Source: Oceanicola sp. D3 (lineage in GTDB: Bacteria; Pseudomonadota; Alphaproteobacteria; Rhodobacterales; Rhodobacteraceae). Taken from it: a stretch of DNA of 64,000 bases. The translations under genes and the position numbers were made by a program. Each line of letters starts with the position of its first letter. Position 1 is the stretch's first letter. Below, one piece after another: positions 26,444 to 35,037 of this stretch. The stretch is from the NCBI RefSeq assembly GCF_006351965.1, contig NZ_CP040932.1, positions 3,224,001 through 3,288,000 on the forward strand. The letters run 5' to 3'. The notes beneath the pieces were generated by a model, which had not been told where the DNA came from, did not search any database, and was given only the letters and a program-made list of their open reading frames with translations.

Positions 26444-26501
26444 GGCCTGCCTCCCTGAGTTTCCGCCAGCCTAGGTCTGCGCCTACGGCCGGTCAACCGG
26501 A

Positions 26502-26529
26502 TTATCGACGATTTTCAAATCACCGATAA
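26502..26529. promoter_or_regulatory. 28 bp palindromic operator of the meta-cleavage cluster
   Basis: TTATCGACGATTT (26502-26514) and AAATCACCGATAA (26517-26529) are inverted arms matching at 11 of 13 positions around a TC centre. The site lies between the divergent dehydrogenase and hydratase operons and would control both. The TTATCG ends resemble sites of GntR-type regulators, but no regulator gene is adjacent, so the protein is unknown. Confidence 0.6.
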
Positions 26530-26546
26530 AAATGGAGGTAGTTAAC

Positions 26547-26615
26547 ATGTTTCATCTTGGCAAATCCGCTCCGGCACGGCATGAACAGGCCCAAACGGAG
26601 GACATTTCATGCTGA
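26547..26615 (+). CDS. 22-codon leader ORF overlapping the hydratase start
   Basis: ATG 26547 is preceded by a perfect GGAGG (26534-26538) at eight bases. The 22-residue frame ends with TGA (26613-26615) inside the first codons of the hydratase gene (overlap ATGCTGA). The hydratase has its own GGAGG at 26597-26601. The peptide (starting MFHLGKSAPARHEQ) resembles nothing I know. Translational coupling or leader-peptide control are possible; it might also be an incidental frame. Confidence 0.4.
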   Translation: MFHLGKSAPARHEQAQTEDISC

Positions 26616-27391
26616 CCAAGGACCAACGCGCCAAGGCCGTTGCATCGCTTCTCGAAAGCCACCGCACCAAAGTGCAGGGCGAGCGCCCCTCGGCCATGTT
26701 CCCCGAGATCGAACTGGCCGACAGCTACGCGATCTCCTCCGCCGTGGCCGAGGCGCGAATGGATGCGGGCCACAAGATCGTCGGCCACAAGATTGGCCTC
26801 ACCTCCAAGGCAATGCAGGCCGCCAGCAAGATCGACGAGCCCGACTTCGGCTATCTCTTCTCCGATCAACTGCTGCACGACGGCGCAAAGGTGCCCTTCG
26901 CGAGCTTCTGCAAGCCGCGCGTCGAGCCAGAGCTCACCTTCGTGCTGCACAGCCCCCTCAAGGGCCCCGGCGTGCAGCTGATCGACGTGCTGCGCGCCAC
27001 CGAATGGGTGATCCCCTCCATCGAGATCATCGACGCCCGCGTCACCGAACCCCGCCAGATCTTCGACACCGTGGCAGACAACGGCGCAGGCGCGGGCATC
27101 GTCCTCGGCGGTCGCCCGATCAAGCCCGACGCGATGGACCTGCGCACCATCGGCGCAATCTTCTACCGCAATTCCGAGATCGAGGAGACCGGGCTGGCGG
27201 CAGGCGTCCTCGGCCACCCGGCAATGGCCATCGCATGGCTCGCCAACAAGCTCGGCCCCTATGGCACCGAGTTGAAGCCGGGCGACTACATGCTCTCAGG
27301 CAGCTTCACCCGGCCTGTGCACGCACAAAAGGGTGACACGCTCCACGCCGATTTTGGCCCCCTCGGCTCGGTCGCCGTGCAGTTTACCTAA
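26609..27391 (+). CDS. 2-oxo-hepta-3-ene-1,7-dioate hydratase / oxalocrotonate decarboxylase family (HpaH/MhpD-like)
   Basis: 260 residues. Family motifs: [10 protein letters not shown] (about 62-71), [30 protein letters not shown] (with the E-E metal ligands), and [27 protein letters not shown]. These Mg2+-dependent enzymes hydrate or decarboxylate 2-oxo-dienoates in meta-cleavage pathways; members cannot be separated by eye. It is transcribed away from the other pathway genes, across the shared operator. Confidence 0.88.
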   Translation: MLTKDQRAKAVASLLESHRTKVQGERPSAMFPEIELADSYAISSAVAEARMDAGHKIVGHKIGLTSKAMQAASKIDEPDFGYLFSDQLLHDGAKVPFASFCKPRVEPELTFVLHSPLKGPGVQLIDVLRATEWVIPSIEIIDARVTEPRQIFDTVADNGAGAGIVLGGRPIKPDAMDLRTIGAIFYRNSEIEETGLAAGVLGHPAMAIAWLANKLGPYGTELKPGDYMLSGSFTRPVHAQKGDTLHADFGPLGSVAVQFT

Positions 27392-27404
27392 CGATCCGTG
27401 CGCC

Positions 27405-27433
27405 CCGTAGGGTGGGCAATCTGCCCACCACCC
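27405..27433. repeat. 29 bp dispersed palindromic repeat, copy 2
   Basis: Identical to 17407-17435, with the inverted repeat at 27411-27429. It fills most of the 50 bp between the hydratase stop and the 3' end of the convergent DUF1489 gene. No tandem expansion is seen here. Confidence 0.75.
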
Positions 27434-27441
27434 GGCGGCCC

Positions 27442-27885
27442 TCACAAGATCCCGATTTCCGCCAGTTTCGCCGCCAGCTCGGCGGGCATATCCGGGTCTC
27501 CCTCGCGCCGCTCGGCCAAATCCGGGGGCGCGTCTTCGGGCTTCAGATAGCGCCACCCCTGAAACGGACGCCGCACCGCAGGCGCCACCCGCACCAGCTC
27601 GGGCGCAAGCACGATGCCGCAACGCCGGATCCCGTCGCCGCCAATCACCTCATCCAGCCGCACCACCTTCTGGCGCGCCTGAATCACCCCCTTGATCACC
27701 CAATACAGCGAGCCGCCGTTCAGCAGCGCCTCCTCCTGCTTGGGCCACATCCGAGTCACATGCCGGGTTTCGGCCACACCTGCCTCCTTGCGTCGCCGCG
27801 CACGCCAAGCCTCAAGCTGCTCCAGCGTGTCGACGCCAACACATAGCTTTACCAGATGTATGGTGTTCTTTGATTGTTCGCCCAT
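27442..27885 (-). CDS. DUF1489 family protein
   Basis: 147 residues from ATG 27885. The N-terminal HLVKLCVGVDTLEQLEAW, the central TRMWPKQEEALLNGGSLYWVIKGVI and the VIGGDGIRRCGIVL segment are characteristic of DUF1489, a family common in alphaproteobacteria and without known function. A longer in-frame extension to 27948 lacks family character. It lies divergent from nrdJ with 113 bp between. Confidence 0.85.
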   Translation of the reverse strand: MGEQSKNTIHLVKLCVGVDTLEQLEAWRARRRKEAGVAETRHVTRMWPKQEEALLNGGSLYWVIKGVIQARQKVVRLDEVIGGDGIRRCGIVLAPELVRVAPAVRRPFQGWRYLKPEDAPPDLAERREGDPDMPAELAAKLAEIGIL

Positions 27886-27938
27886 ATGTGGTAGTTTATG
27901 CCTCCCCCTTTGATTCTGCCAGCCGCCCTCACAGGCGT

Positions 27939-27967
27939 TTGACCCCATCCGCCCACCGCCCTATTGT
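27939..27967 (+). promoter_or_regulatory. Sigma-70-like promoter of nrdJ
   Basis: TTGACC (27939-27944) and TATTGT (27962-27967) are separated by exactly 17 bp, giving a start near 27974 and a 25-base leader. An AGGA sequence lies about ten bases before the ATG. Confidence 0.55.
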
Positions 27968-27998
27968 CCGCCCTCTCACGACTCTCCAGGACACTGCC

Positions 27999-30260
27999 AT
28001 GACAGCCTTCACTGCCCCGATCGCCGAAGCCATCTGGGATATGAAATACCGTTTCAAACAGGCCGATGGCACGCCCATCGACGAGACGGTCGAAGACAGT
28101 TGGCGCCGCGTCGCCCGCGCGCTGGCAGAAGGCGAATCCGACGCCCCCGCGCGCGAGCAGGAGTTCTACGAGGCCCTGTCCGACTTCAAATACCTCCCCG
28201 CTGGCCGCATCCTCGCCGGGGCAGGCACCGCCCGCGCCGTTACCCTCTTCAACTGCTTCGTCATGGGCACGGTTCCCGACTCGATGGGCGGCATCTTCGA
28301 CATGTTGAAAGAGGCCGCGCTGACCATGCAGCAGGGCGGCGGCATCGGCTATGATTTCTCCACCATCCGCCCCAAGGGCGCGGCTGTCTCCGGCGTGGCC
28401 GCCGATGCTTCCGGCCCGCTCTCCTTCATGGATGTCTGGGATGCAATGTGCCGCACCATCATGTCCGCCGGCTCCCGCCGTGGCGCGATGATGGCCACCA
28501 TGCGCTGCGACCACCCCGATATCGAAGATTTCATCGCCGCCAAGTCCGACCCGGCCCGCCTGCGCATGTTCAACCTCTCGGTGCTGGTGACCGACGCCTT
28601 CATGGAAGCCGTCAAAGCCGATGGACCGTGGGAGCTGACCTTCGGCGGCAAAGTCTACCACACCCTGCAGGCCCGCGACCTGTGGAACCGCATCATGCGC
28701 TCCACCTATGACTACGCCGAGCCGGGGGTGATTTTCATCGACCGTATCAACGCGATGAACAACCTCAACTACTGCGAGCAAATCGCCGCCACCAACCCCT
28801 GCGGCGAGCAGCCCCTGCCGCCCTATGGCGCCTGCCTTCTGGGCTCGATCAACCTTGCCAAGCTGGTCACAAACCCCTTCGAGACCACTGCGAAGGTTGA
28901 TATCGACGCGCTGACCAAGCTCACCACAACCGCCATCCGGATGATGGACAACGTGGTCGACACCTCCCGCTTCCCCCTGCCCGAGCAGGCCGCCGAGGCG
29001 CAGGCCAAGCGTCGCATCGGCCTTGGCGTCACCGGCCTCGCCGATGCCCTGCTGATGACAGGCCTGCGCTACGGCTCCGACGAGGCCGCGGCCCAAACCG
29101 AAGCCTGGCTCAAGGCCATCGCCCGCGCCAGCTACCTCGCCTCCGTGGAACTGGCCATGGAGAAGGGCCCCTTCCCCCTGTTCGATGCCGAGCCCTACCT
29201 CGCCTCCGGCACGATGCAGGCGATGGACGAAGACGTGCGCGAGGCGATCCGCACCCACGGCATCCGCAACGCGCTCGTCACCTCCATTGCCCCCACCGGC
29301 ACCATCTCGCTCTACGCCGGCAACGTCTCCAGCGGCATCGAGCCGGTGTTTGCCTATGCCTACACCCGCAAAGTGCTCCAGCCCGACGGATCGCGCACCG
29401 AAGAGGAAGTGGTTGATTACGCAGTGCAAATGTGGCGCGACCTGAAGGGTGACGCGCCCCTGCCCGACCACTTCACCAACGCCCAGACCCTGCCCCCCGC
29501 CGAGCACGTCAAGATGCAGGCGGCGGCGCAAAAGTGGATCGACAGCTCGATCTCCAAAACCATCAACTGCCCCGAAGACATCAGCTTCGAGTCCTTCAAG
29601 GATATCTACCTGCAAGCCTATGAAACCGGCTGCAAAGGCTGCACCACCTACCGCCCGAACGATGTGACAGGCTCCGTCCTTTCGGTCTCCGAGAACACCG
29701 AGGAGGAGGCCAAGCCCGACGAGGACGGCGAGGTTATCTACATCTCCGAACCGCTCGACCGGCCCCAAGCCCTCGAAGGCGCAACCTACAAGCTGAAGTG
29801 GCCGGATTCCGAACACGCCATCTACATCACCGTCAACGACGTGGTGGTCGGCTCCCAGCGCCGCCCCTTCGAGGTGTTCATCAACTCCAAGAACATGGAG
29901 CACTTCGCCTGGACGGTTGCGCTGACCCGGATGATCTCGGCGGTGTTCCGGCGCGGCGGCGATGTGTCCTTCGTGGTCGAAGAGCTGAAGGCCGTGTTCG
30001 ACCCGCGCGGCGGCGCATGGATGCAGGGCAAATACGTGCCCTCAATCCTCGCCGCCATCGGCGGGGTGATCGAGCGCCACCTCATCGCCATCGGCTTCAT
30101 CGCGGGCGAAGGCATGGGCCTCAAATCCGACCCGCAAGCCGAGGTCGTCTCCATCGGCGCCCCCCGCGGCAAGGCCTGCCCGTCCTGCGGCCAGTTCACC
30201 ATGCAAATGGTCGAAGGCTGCATGACCTGCACCTCCTGCGGGCACTCAAAATGCGGCTGA
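27999..30260 (+). CDS. nrdJ: Adenosylcobalamin-dependent (class II) ribonucleotide reductase
   Basis: 753 residues. Features include LFNCFVMG (redox Cys, about residue 84), QQGGGIGYDFSTIRP, the active-site NPCGEQPLPPYGAC segment (about 265-278), APTGTISLYAGN, and a C-terminal Cys-rich tail ACPSCGQF...CMTCTSCGHSKCG that likely acts as the thiol shuttle. It makes deoxyribonucleotides with B12, without needing oxygen. Start ATG 27999 is supported by a promoter and AGGA upstream. No cobalamin riboswitch is seen in the short leader. Confidence 0.95.
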   Translation: MTAFTAPIAEAIWDMKYRFKQADGTPIDETVEDSWRRVARALAEGESDAPAREQEFYEALSDFKYLPAGRILAGAGTARAVTLFNCFVMGTVPDSMGGIFDMLKEAALTMQQGGGIGYDFSTIRPKGAAVSGVAADASGPLSFMDVWDAMCRTIMSAGSRRGAMMATMRCDHPDIEDFIAAKSDPARLRMFNLSVLVTDAFMEAVKADGPWELTFGGKVYHTLQARDLWNRIMRSTYDYAEPGVIFIDRINAMNNLNYCEQIAATNPCGEQPLPPYGACLLGSINLAKLVTNPFETTAKVDIDALTKLTTTAIRMMDNVVDTSRFPLPEQAAEAQAKRRIGLGVTGLADALLMTGLRYGSDEAAAQTEAWLKAIARASYLASVELAMEKGPFPLFDAEPYLASGTMQAMDEDVREAIRTHGIRNALVTSIAPTGTISLYAGNVSSGIEPVFAYAYTRKVLQPDGSRTEEEVVDYAVQMWRDLKGDAPLPDHFTNAQTLPPAEHVKMQAAAQKWIDSSISKTINCPEDISFESFKDIYLQAYETGCKGCTTYRPNDVTGSVLSVSENTEEEAKPDEDGEVIYISEPLDRPQALEGATYKLKWPDSEHAIYITVNDVVVGSQRRPFEVFINSKNMEHFAWTVALTRMISAVFRRGGDVSFVVEELKAVFDPRGGAWMQGKYVPSILAAIGGVIERHLIAIGFIAGEGMGLKSDPQAEVVSIGAPRGKACPSCGQFTMQMVEGCMTCTSCGHSKCG

Positions 30261-30273
30261 CGCGCCCCGCGCG

Positions 30274-30870
30274 TTAGCCCTCGTCCTTGCCGCCCGGCGC
30301 CCCCGTAAACGCCTGCATCGCACGGATCATCGCCTCCGGATCGTCGCCCGCGCGCATCCCGAAGGCACCCGGCAGCGGCTCGGGGGCTTTGGGCTTGCCC
30401 GGCAGGTCCAGATCATCCGGGTCGTCGCCCGCGTTGATGGTAAACCCGCCTGTCTGCGCTGCCGGGCCAAAGGTCCACTTGTCATGAGGCGACGGCCCGC
30501 GCCGCCAGCCCTCGGCAACGAATACCCCTGCCGAGCCGCAACCGGGCCAATGGCTGCCCTGATGGCCATACATCACGATCGGCACATCCTCGAAGCAGAT
30601 ATCCTCAGCGCCGGTCGTTATCTTTCCAACAGAAAAATGCGGGCAGCACTTGTTGCCAAGGTCCACCCTCGGAATCCGATAGGCCGCGCCCACCGTCGCA
30701 ATCCGGCGTCCCTGATAGGTTGGGCCAAACTCCAGCGGCACCGCGATATGGCCAAAACCGCCCTCGCTCACCACCCGTGCGCCCTCGAAGGCCACATAGC
30801 GCTCCCGCCGGGCGAGCCATTCGAGGAAGAGGCCGATTTCCTCTTCATACATGCCTGAAAGTTCGATCAT
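30274..30870 (-). CDS. Hypothetical protein, cysteine-containing
   Basis: 198 residues from ATG 30870. I do not recognise the family. The N-terminal half is globular (EEEIGLFLEWLARRERYVAF), followed by GNKCCPHFSVGK and HWPGCGSAGVFVAEGW, and an acidic, Pro-rich tail from about 140. The protein has no signal peptide or membrane segment. It is convergent with nrdJ (13 bp) and upstream of no close gene; hisG ends 61 bp before its start. Confidence 0.65.
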   Translation of the reverse strand: MIELSGMYEEEIGLFLEWLARRERYVAFEGARVVSEGGFGHIAVPLEFGPTYQGRRIATVGAAYRIPRVDLGNKCCPHFSVGKITTGAEDICFEDVPIVMYGHQGSHWPGCGSAGVFVAEGWRRGPSPHDKWTFGPAAQTGGFTINAGDDPDDLDLPGKPKAPEPLPGAFGMRAGDDPEAMIRAMQAFTGAPGGKDEG

Positions 30871-30931
30871 CGCGGGCACTCCCCTGAGGTTGCGCCCATG
30901 CTATGCCCCAGCGTCACCAAGCGCAAACCGC

Positions 30932-31621
30932 TCAGAGCCCGAGCTTGCCCTTCAAGGCCGCAAGGCTCTCCCGCTCCGGCGCGCCCCAATCGGCGCTACG
31001 TGCGCGAAACAGCGTTGCCTGACTGCGGTGCACCAACCCGTCCGAAAGGATCTTCAGGTGATTGGCCCGCAGCGTCTCTCCCGATGAGGTGATATCGGCC
31101 ACCGCCTCGGCGGTTTCGTTCTTCACCGTGCCTTCCGTGGCGCCCTGGCTATCCACCAGCGCATAATCGGCCACCCCGTTCTGACGCAAGAACTCGCGGA
31201 TCAGCCGGTGATACTTGGTGGCAATCCGCAGCCGGTGGCCATGGGCGGCGCGAAAGGCACTCGCGGCGGCGTCCAGGTCATCCAACGTGTCCACATCCGC
31301 CCAGCAGCAGGGCACGGCAATAACGAGGTTTGCCTGCCCAAAGCCCAGTGGCTCCAACTCCTCGATCTTCTGCTCCCAGCCCGCGATCTTCTCGCGCACA
31401 AGGTCGGTGCCGGTGACGCCAAGGTGAATGCGCCCCTCGGCCAGCGCCGCCGGGATCTCGCCCGCGCTCAGCAGATGCAACTCGCAGCCCGCCACGCCCT
31501 CCACCGCGCCCGCATATTCGCGTTCGCTGCCGGTGCGCTTGAGGCCCACGCCCCGCGCGCCGAACCAGCCAAAGGTCTTGTCCATCAACCGGCCCTTCGA
31601 AGGCACGCCCAGCTTCAGCAT
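30932..31621 (-). CDS. hisG: ATP phosphoribosyltransferase, short form
   Basis: 229 residues, the short HisG that needs HisZ. Motifs: LGVPSKGRLMD at the N terminus, GVTGTDLV (about 73-80), the PRPP-binding region DSQGATEGTVKNETAEAVADI and ITSSGETLRANHLK. It catalyses the first step of histidine synthesis. The ATG shares its A with the stop of hisZ (TGATG), implying coupled translation. Confidence 0.95.
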   Translation of the reverse strand: MLKLGVPSKGRLMDKTFGWFGARGVGLKRTGSEREYAGAVEGVAGCELHLLSAGEIPAALAEGRIHLGVTGTDLVREKIAGWEQKIEELEPLGFGQANLVIAVPCCWADVDTLDDLDAAASAFRAAHGHRLRIATKYHRLIREFLRQNGVADYALVDSQGATEGTVKNETAEAVADITSSGETLRANHLKILSDGLVHRSQATLFRARSADWGAPERESLAALKGKLGL

Positions 31622-32718
31622 CACGCGCCCTCCAACTCGGCCAGCAAGGCAGGGCGGATCACCGCGCCCACCGCCGGAATCTCGCGCCCCTGCCCCAGCA
31701 CCCGGCACAGCGCATCATAGCGCCCACCACTGGCCACAGCGGGCAGATCGGGCCGTTGCGGGGCGAAGAACCCAAAGACAAAACCGTCATAATATTCCAG
31801 CAGCGTGCGCCCGAACGAGCCTTCAAACGCAAGCGTCTCAAGGTCCACCCCCGCATCGGCCAGCGCATCCAGACGCGCCGCAAAGGTGTCGAGCGCCGGG
31901 CCAAGGCCGGTCATGTCCACCGCAAGATCGCGCAGATGCTCCAGCGCATCCACCGGCGAGGCGCGCACAGCAAGCAAATCATCCAGCAGCTCCAGCTCTG
32001 CCTCGGGGATGGGCGGCTCCGCGGCATCGGCCTGAAGCGCCGCAATCCGCTCCAGCACCTCTTCGGGCCGCCGCTTGCCAATCTGCACACCCGCGCCCGC
32101 CAGCACCTTCTCGGCAGGCGCCTCGGCCAGCCGCGCCAGCAGCGCGGCCCGCGTGGCCGGCACCTTCGCCCGCCCGCCAAACCTGTCGAGCAGCGCCTTG
32201 AAGCGCCGTGGCCGCCAGAGGTGGCGCATCAGCGCCGCGCGGCGTTTTTCAGAGGTCGAGAGCCCGGCCACAGCTGCACTCAGCAGCCCGATATCCCCAA
32301 TCGCCGCCCGCAGCCCCCTGCCCTCAAGGCACTGAGACATAAGCGAAAACACCTCAGCATCCGCCCGCGCCCTGTCGCCCCGGTCAAACAGCTCAAAGCC
32401 CACCTGCTCAAACTCGCTCGGGCGGCCGGTGTCTTCTTCCTGCATCCGAAAGACCGTGCCCGCATAGCAATAGCGCGCCGGCTCCTGCCCCTGCGCCATA
32501 TGCGCCTGCACCACCGGCACCGTAAAGTCGGGCCGCAGCATCAGCTCGCCGCGCAGCGGGTCGGTCGTCACATAGGCCCGCGCCCGAATTTCCTCGCCGT
32601 AGAGGTCCAGCAGCGTGCCCGCCGGTTGCAGCACATCCGCGCCCACGCGCACCGCGCCCGCCGCCTCGAACAGGCCCATGAGGCGCGAAACCTCCTCGCG
32701 CGGCACATCCTTCAGCAT
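31621..32718 (-). CDS. hisZ: ATP phosphoribosyltransferase regulatory subunit
   Basis: 365 residues, a catalytically inactive histidyl-tRNA synthetase paralogue that activates short HisG. HisRS-like motifs remain: ELMLRPDFTVPVVQAHM, PARYCYAGTVFRMQ (class II motif 2), SEFEQVGFELF and SGGRYDAL. It is coupled on both sides by TGATG overlaps (hisS before, hisG after). Confidence 0.95.
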   Translation of the reverse strand: MLKDVPREEVSRLMGLFEAAGAVRVGADVLQPAGTLLDLYGEEIRARAYVTTDPLRGELMLRPDFTVPVVQAHMAQGQEPARYCYAGTVFRMQEEDTGRPSEFEQVGFELFDRGDRARADAEVFSLMSQCLEGRGLRAAIGDIGLLSAAVAGLSTSEKRRAALMRHLWRPRRFKALLDRFGGRAKVPATRAALLARLAEAPAEKVLAGAGVQIGKRRPEEVLERIAALQADAAEPPIPEAELELLDDLLAVRASPVDALEHLRDLAVDMTGLGPALDTFAARLDALADAGVDLETLAFEGSFGRTLLEYYDGFVFGFFAPQRPDLPAVASGGRYDALCRVLGQGREIPAVGAVIRPALLAELEGA

Positions 32719-34187
32719 CAGGCGCGGTCCAGCATCTTGCGCACTTCGGCCACCAGATCGGCCCGCGCCACTTCCACCTGCGCCGGTTGCTCGGCCCATT
32801 CCTCGCGGGTCAGCCCCTCGGCCAGCTTCGCGCCCAGCACCAGGTCTTTCAGCTGCACAACGCCCCGCTCAGCCTCGTCCCCACCCTGGATCACGGCCAC
32901 CGGTGAGGCGCGTTTGTCGGCGTATTTCAACTGGTTGCCAAAGTTCTTGGGGTTACCAAGGTAAACCTCGGCGCGAATGCCCGCATTGCGCAACTCGCCA
33001 ACCATCGCCTGATAATCGGCCATCCGGTCCCGGTCCATCACCGTCACCACAACCGGCCCCTGCGCCGTGCCAGAGGTCCGCCCCTTGGCCCGAAGCGCCG
33101 CCAAGAGCCGGTCGACGCCAATCGAAACGCCGGTCGCAGGCACCGCCTGCCCGGTGAACCGCTTCACGAGGTCATCATAGCGCCCGCCGCCCGCAACCGA
33201 GCCAAACTGCCGAGGCCGCCCCTTCTCGTCCATGATCTCGAAGGTCAGCTCCGCTTCAAACACCGCGCCGGTGTAATAGCCAAGGCCGCGCACCACCGAA
33301 GGATCAACCTCGATCCGGTCCGGCCCATAGCCCTGCGCCGCCAGCAGCGAAGCGATCTGCTCCAACTCGGCAATCCCCTCGGCCCCCATCGCGCTCTCGC
33401 CCACGGCGGCACGCAGGTTGGCAAAGGTCTCCTCGGCGCTCGCCGCCTTGGAGGTCAGAAACGCCACAACCGGCTCCGCCTGCTCCGACGAAAGGCCAAC
33501 GCCGTCGATGAACGCGCCCGAGGCATCCTTGCGCCCCGGTCCCAACAGCTCTCGCACACCGGCCTCACCCACCTTGTCGAACTTGTCGATGGTGCGCAGA
33601 ACCGCATCGCGCTGTGTCTCATCCGAGAGGCCCATGCACTCCAGCACCCCGTTCAGCACCTTCCGGTTATTCACCCGCACCAGATAATCCCCACGCGGAA
33701 TGCCCACCGCCTCCAGTGTATCGGCCAGCATGGCGCAAATCTCGGCATCCGCCGCAGGCGAAGCGCTCCCAACCGTATCCGCATCACACTGATAAAACTG
33801 CCTGAACCGCCCCGGTCCGGGCTTCTCATTCCGCCACACCGGCCCCATCGCATAGCGCCGGTAGGGCGCGGGCAGGTCATTGCGGTATTGCGCGGCAACG
33901 CGGGCCAGCGGGGCCGTCAGGTCATAGCGCAGCGCCACCCAACCGCTGTCGTCCTCTTCCCAGGCAAAAACCCCCTCATTGGGCCGGTCCACATCCGGAA
34001 GGAACTTGCCCAGCGCCTCCACCGTCTCCACCCCGCTCGTTTCCAGCGGATCAAAGCCGTAAAGCGCATAAACCCGCGCGATCTCGGCGAGCATCGCATT
34101 GCGCTCATCCACCTCCGCGCCAAAATAGTCGCGGAAGCCCTTGGGGGTGACGGCCTTGGGCCGGGGCTGCTTTTTAACTTTCGCCAT
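32718..34187 (-). CDS. hisS: Histidyl-tRNA synthetase
   Basis: 489 residues. Class II motifs: [31 protein letters not shown] (motif 2) and [11 protein letters not shown] with [12 protein letters not shown] (histidine-binding and motif 3), followed by an anticodon-binding domain (about 395-489). Start ATG 34187 gives [20 protein letters not shown]. First gene of hisS-hisZ-hisG, which ties tRNA charging to the histidine pathway. There is about 100 bp before the divergent slyX. Confidence 0.95.
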   Translation of the reverse strand: MAKVKKQPRPKAVTPKGFRDYFGAEVDERNAMLAEIARVYALYGFDPLETSGVETVEALGKFLPDVDRPNEGVFAWEEDDSGWVALRYDLTAPLARVAAQYRNDLPAPYRRYAMGPVWRNEKPGPGRFRQFYQCDADTVGSASPAADAEICAMLADTLEAVGIPRGDYLVRVNNRKVLNGVLECMGLSDETQRDAVLRTIDKFDKVGEAGVRELLGPGRKDASGAFIDGVGLSSEQAEPVVAFLTSKAASAEETFANLRAAVGESAMGAEGIAELEQIASLLAAQGYGPDRIEVDPSVVRGLGYYTGAVFEAELTFEIMDEKGRPRQFGSVAGGGRYDDLVKRFTGQAVPATGVSIGVDRLLAALRAKGRTSGTAQGPVVVTVMDRDRMADYQAMVGELRNAGIRAEVYLGNPKNFGNQLKYADKRASPVAVIQGGDEAERGVVQLKDLVLGAKLAEGLTREEWAEQPAQVEVARADLVAEVRKMLDRA

Positions 34188-34290
34188 GGTCTCGGAGGCC
34201 TCGCTCACCAGTCGCGCGGGGCATAGCGCAGAGGGGGCCAACCCGCAAGCAAGGGCTGGCGGCGCGGCCCCTCCCGGGCTAAGGAGAACC

Positions 34291-34491
34291 ATGACCAACC
34301 GCCTCGAAGAAGAACTCGCCCACCTCACCCGCGCGGTCGAAGACCTGCACGAAATGGTGCTGGCCCACGGCAAACGGCTCGACACCGTGGAACGCCGGGT
34401 GGATCTGCTGATGAAACGCGCCGCCGAGGCAGAGGCCGAGGGCAACACCGGCGGCGTGGTGCTGGGCGATGAGCGCCCGCCGCATTACTGA
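34291..34491 (+). CDS. slyX: SlyX family small coiled-coil protein
   Basis: 66 residues, with an AAGGAG ribosome-binding site seven bases before the ATG. A single coiled-coil ([20 protein letters not shown] and following heptads) and the C-terminal DERPPHY are typical of SlyX. Function is unknown. Convergent with the lipoprotein gene. Confidence 0.85.
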   Translation: MTNRLEEELAHLTRAVEDLHEMVLAHGKRLDTVERRVDLLMKRAAEAEAEGNTGGVVLGDERPPHY

Positions 34492-34500
34492 GCAGCGGGT

Positions 34501-35031
34501 TTACCGAACGGCGGCAGCCACCAGCTTGCGCTTGTGCATCAGCAACTCAAAGCTCTGCCGCGCGCCCGGCGTCGGGTAAACGCTGACAAAGGCGGTAGAC
34601 CGCTCCAGCCGCTTCAGCTTGGCCTCGCTGCAAACCCCCTTGCCGCACCCGCGAATGCCCGCATAGGCCGCATCCGTCTCTGTGCGCAGCGACCCACCGC
34701 CGCCGCCGTAGTTCACCAGCTCATAGAGCGCCAGATTACCAAACAGCGCCACGGCGCCCGTCACCTTGCGCGGGCAGCCATCCTTGAAGCCGGTGACAAA
34801 AAAGTTGCGCGGGCCGACCGCGCCAGGCCGGGTGTCATAGAGCTTCCACTTGCCGCGCTTCTCGATCAGCTGGCCCAGCTCCTTGCCCTTGGCCCCACAG
34901 CTCTCTTCCACCGCGCCAAAGGGCAGCGTCGCCTGCGGCGATTTGGAGGAGGCATGGCCGGTGCTCTCGGGCAGAGAGGCACAAGCAGAGAGGAGCGCGG
35001 CAACCGCGGCAAAGGTCAGAATGTTTCGCAT
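34501..35031 (-). CDS. Lipoprotein of unknown function
   Basis: 176 residues. Signal peptide II with lipobox LLSAC (lipidation at Cys 17). The mature protein has Cys pairs (CGAKGKEL, CPRKV, GCGKGVC) and a Gly-run GGGGG near residue 115. No family recognised. The gene begins six bases after the dnaE stop and is probably transcribed with it. Confidence 0.75.
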   Translation of the reverse strand: MRNILTFAAVAALLSACASLPESTGHASSKSPQATLPFGAVEESCGAKGKELGQLIEKRGKWKLYDTRPGAVGPRNFFVTGFKDGCPRKVTGAVALFGNLALYELVNYGGGGGSLRTETDAAYAGIRGCGKGVCSEAKLKRLERSTAFVSVYPTPGARQSFELLMHKRKLVAAAVR

Positions 35032-35037
35032 GGCAGC

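Noticed and set aside
27851-27893. Possible NrdR boxes upstream of nrdJ
   Set aside because: ACCAGATGTATGGT and CCCATATGTGG are only loosely palindromic, about 28 bp apart instead of the expected ~31, and lie far upstream of the likely promoter. A profile scan would be needed.
27886-27998. Cobalamin riboswitch before nrdJ
   Set aside because: The predicted leader is about 25 bases and the whole gap 113 bp; no B12-box-like sequence was seen.
27849-29903. Long minus-strand frame opposite nrdJ
   Set aside because: It mirrors the nrdJ codons and shows only repetitive Gly/Val/His sequence; nrdJ is unambiguous.
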